A stretch of DNA of 64,000 nt from NCBI RefSeq assembly GCF_038008685.1, contig NZ_JBBOZQ010000001.1, positions 3,844,001 to 3,908,000 of the forward strand, written 5' to 3'. A model generated the notes under the pieces. It saw only the letters and a program-made list of their open reading frames with translations. It was not told where the DNA came from and did no database searches. Position 1 is the first letter of the stretch. Every line of letters begins with the position of its first letter. The position numbers and the translations under genes were made by a program. Shown in pieces: positions 63,017 to 64,000 of this stretch. This stretch comes from Lysinibacillus sp. FSL W8-0992 (lineage in GTDB: Bacteria; Bacillota; Bacilli; Bacillales_A; Planococcaceae).

Positions 63017-64000
63017 TTATCGAATATTATATTTAGCAATTTTTCTACTAATTGTTGATTGATTCACTTCTAATAATTTTGCCATTTCCACAGTTGTTTT
63101 ACATGTTTCAAATGCCATCTGCAATAATTCTTTTTCAGCAAATTCTACACACTCTTTTAAGGGCATAATTTCTTTTACGAGTACAGACTTGCTCTTCTTA
63201 GTTTCATTCAGTGCAATTGCGAGTATTTCGCTTGTCAAATCATCTGAGTCGCTCATAACATAACTTCGTTCAACTACATTTTGTAATTCTCTAATATTAC
63301 CAGGCCACTCATACTCGGTTAACTTTTCGGTAAAGGTTGAATTGAATGTTTTGGATGTATGGTATTTGTTATTTAATGTAGTTAAAAAATGCGTCGCTAA
63401 AGAAAGTATATCTTCCTTGCGTTCACGTAACGGGGGTAAATGAATTGGAATAACATTTAAACGGTAATATAAATCTTGTCTAAACTTTCCTATATCAACC
63501 TCTTCAGCAAGATCTCGATGTGTTGCTGCTATAAACCGCACATTGATATGGATTGCTTTAGTACTACCAATACGTTGTAGCGTTCTTTCTTGTATTACTC
63601 TAAGTAATTTTATTTGAAGTGAAAGAGGCATATCCCCAATTTCATCTAATAACAAAGTGCCGTGATTAGCAAGCTCTAGTAACCCTTTTTTCCCCTCTCT
63701 ATTTGCTCCAGTAAATGCACCTTTTTCATAGCCAAATAACTCAGATTCTAATAAGTTTTCGGGTATAGCACTACAATTGATTTTAATAAAAGGCTTATTT
63801 TTCCGATAGCTCATTTCATGAATAAAATTGGCAAAAACCTCTTTGCCAACACCGGTTTCTCCTAAAATTAAGACGGTCGAATCTACTGCTGCTACACGTT
63901 TTGCAAGTTTAACTGCTGCCTCTAGTTTTTTACTTTTATAAACGAGCGAACTCGAAGGTGCCTTCCTATCGTTTTGTAATTTTGACAATTCACGTTGATA
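63017..64000 (-). CDS. Sigma-54-dependent transcriptional activator, N-terminus outside window
   Basis: The frame is open through base 64000 (327 residues visible, stop at 63017). AAA+ domain: Walker A GETGVGKE, the sigma-54 contact loop GAFTGA, Walker B LLLDEIGD, and the arginine-finger region [12 protein letters not shown]. The C-terminal Fis-type helix-turn-helix contains [24 protein letters not shown] at 63988 is in frame but is probably not the start, because the upstream coding continues and a sensor domain normally precedes the AAA+ domain. It may activate the promoter at 61059-61075. Confidence 0.93.
   Translation of the reverse strand, partial: YQRELSKLQNDRKAPSSSLVYKSKKLEAAVKLAKRVAAVDSTVLILGETGVGKEVFANFIHEMSYRKNKPFIKINCSAIPENLLESELFGYEKGAFTGANREGKKGLLELANHGTLLLDEIGDMPLSLQIKLLRVIQERTLQRIGSTKAIHINVRFIAATHRDLAEEVDIGKFRQDLYYRLNVIPIHLPPLRERKEDILSLATHFLTTLNNKYHTSKTFNSTFTEKLTEYEWPGNIRELQNVVERSYVMSDSDDLTSEILAIALNETKKSKSVLVKEIMPLKECVEFAEKELLQMAFETCKTTVEMAKLLEVNQSTISRKIAKYNIR

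Overview
The window looks like chromosome from a low-GC, endospore-forming Bacillaceae, most like Lysinibacillus or a close relative. This rests on the sporulation cluster (spoIIAA-spoIIAB-sigF, a spoVAF homologue, a SpoIIM-like gene, a DacB-like carboxypeptidase), the resABCDE-sigX-rsiX and scpAB-ribT-lysA blocks in Bacillus-like order, and SLH-domain surface proteins of the kind used by S-layer-bearing bacilli. No rRNA, tRNA, CRISPR array or intact mobile element was seen.

Region 1-10,990 is one minus-strand operon behind a cobalamin riboswitch with a terminator platform. It encodes a 1,960-aa SLH-anchored protein, a second SLH-anchored toroid protein, a DUF4430 lipoprotein, an ECF transmembrane component (EcfT) and a fused ECF ATPase cut by the window edge. 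The toroid-linker-DUF4430 order copies the two-domain plan of animal intrinsic factor and transcobalamin. This is the best candidate for an undescribed system: a wall-displayed vitamin B12 capture relay feeding an ECF transporter.

Region 11,000-26,440 is mixed accessory and metabolic DNA: a DUF418 protein, a phospholipase A2-like small protein, an AraC/GyrI regulator, a branched-chain aminotransferase, small hypotheticals, a probable group II intron scar beside a truncated ORF, glnA with a GlnR/TnrA box, a three-gene GHKL kinase / chemoreceptor / STAS operon, a sodium-dependent symporter, and ribU behind an FMN riboswitch.

Region 26,440-53,640 is core genome, nearly all on the minus strand: rsiX-sigX, resE-resD, resC-resB-resA, rluB, dacB, scpB-scpA, DUF309 and ribT, lysA with a coupled 38-residue membrane peptide, spoVAF, sigF-spoIIAB-spoIIAA, pdp-drm, xerD, fur, spoIIM, nudF, an aldo/keto reductase with a VanZ-like protein, a YqkE-like protein and a thiolase. 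Relative to Bacillus subtilis, spmA/spmB, dacF and the spoVAA-AE genes are absent from their usual positions.

Region 53,640-64,000 holds an alpha/beta hydrolase, luxS, an MFS transporter plus M20 amidohydrolase operon behind a c-di-AMP (ydaO-type) riboswitch, a nitrilase-family hydrolase plus NCS1 permease operon with a consensus sigma-54 promoter, small membrane and PH-like proteins, an isochorismatase-family hydrolase, and a sigma-54 activator running off the right edge. Several intergenic repeat families recur across the window: 21-bp phased arrays, 42-nt palindromes, and an AGTGCCAGGCACT motif.
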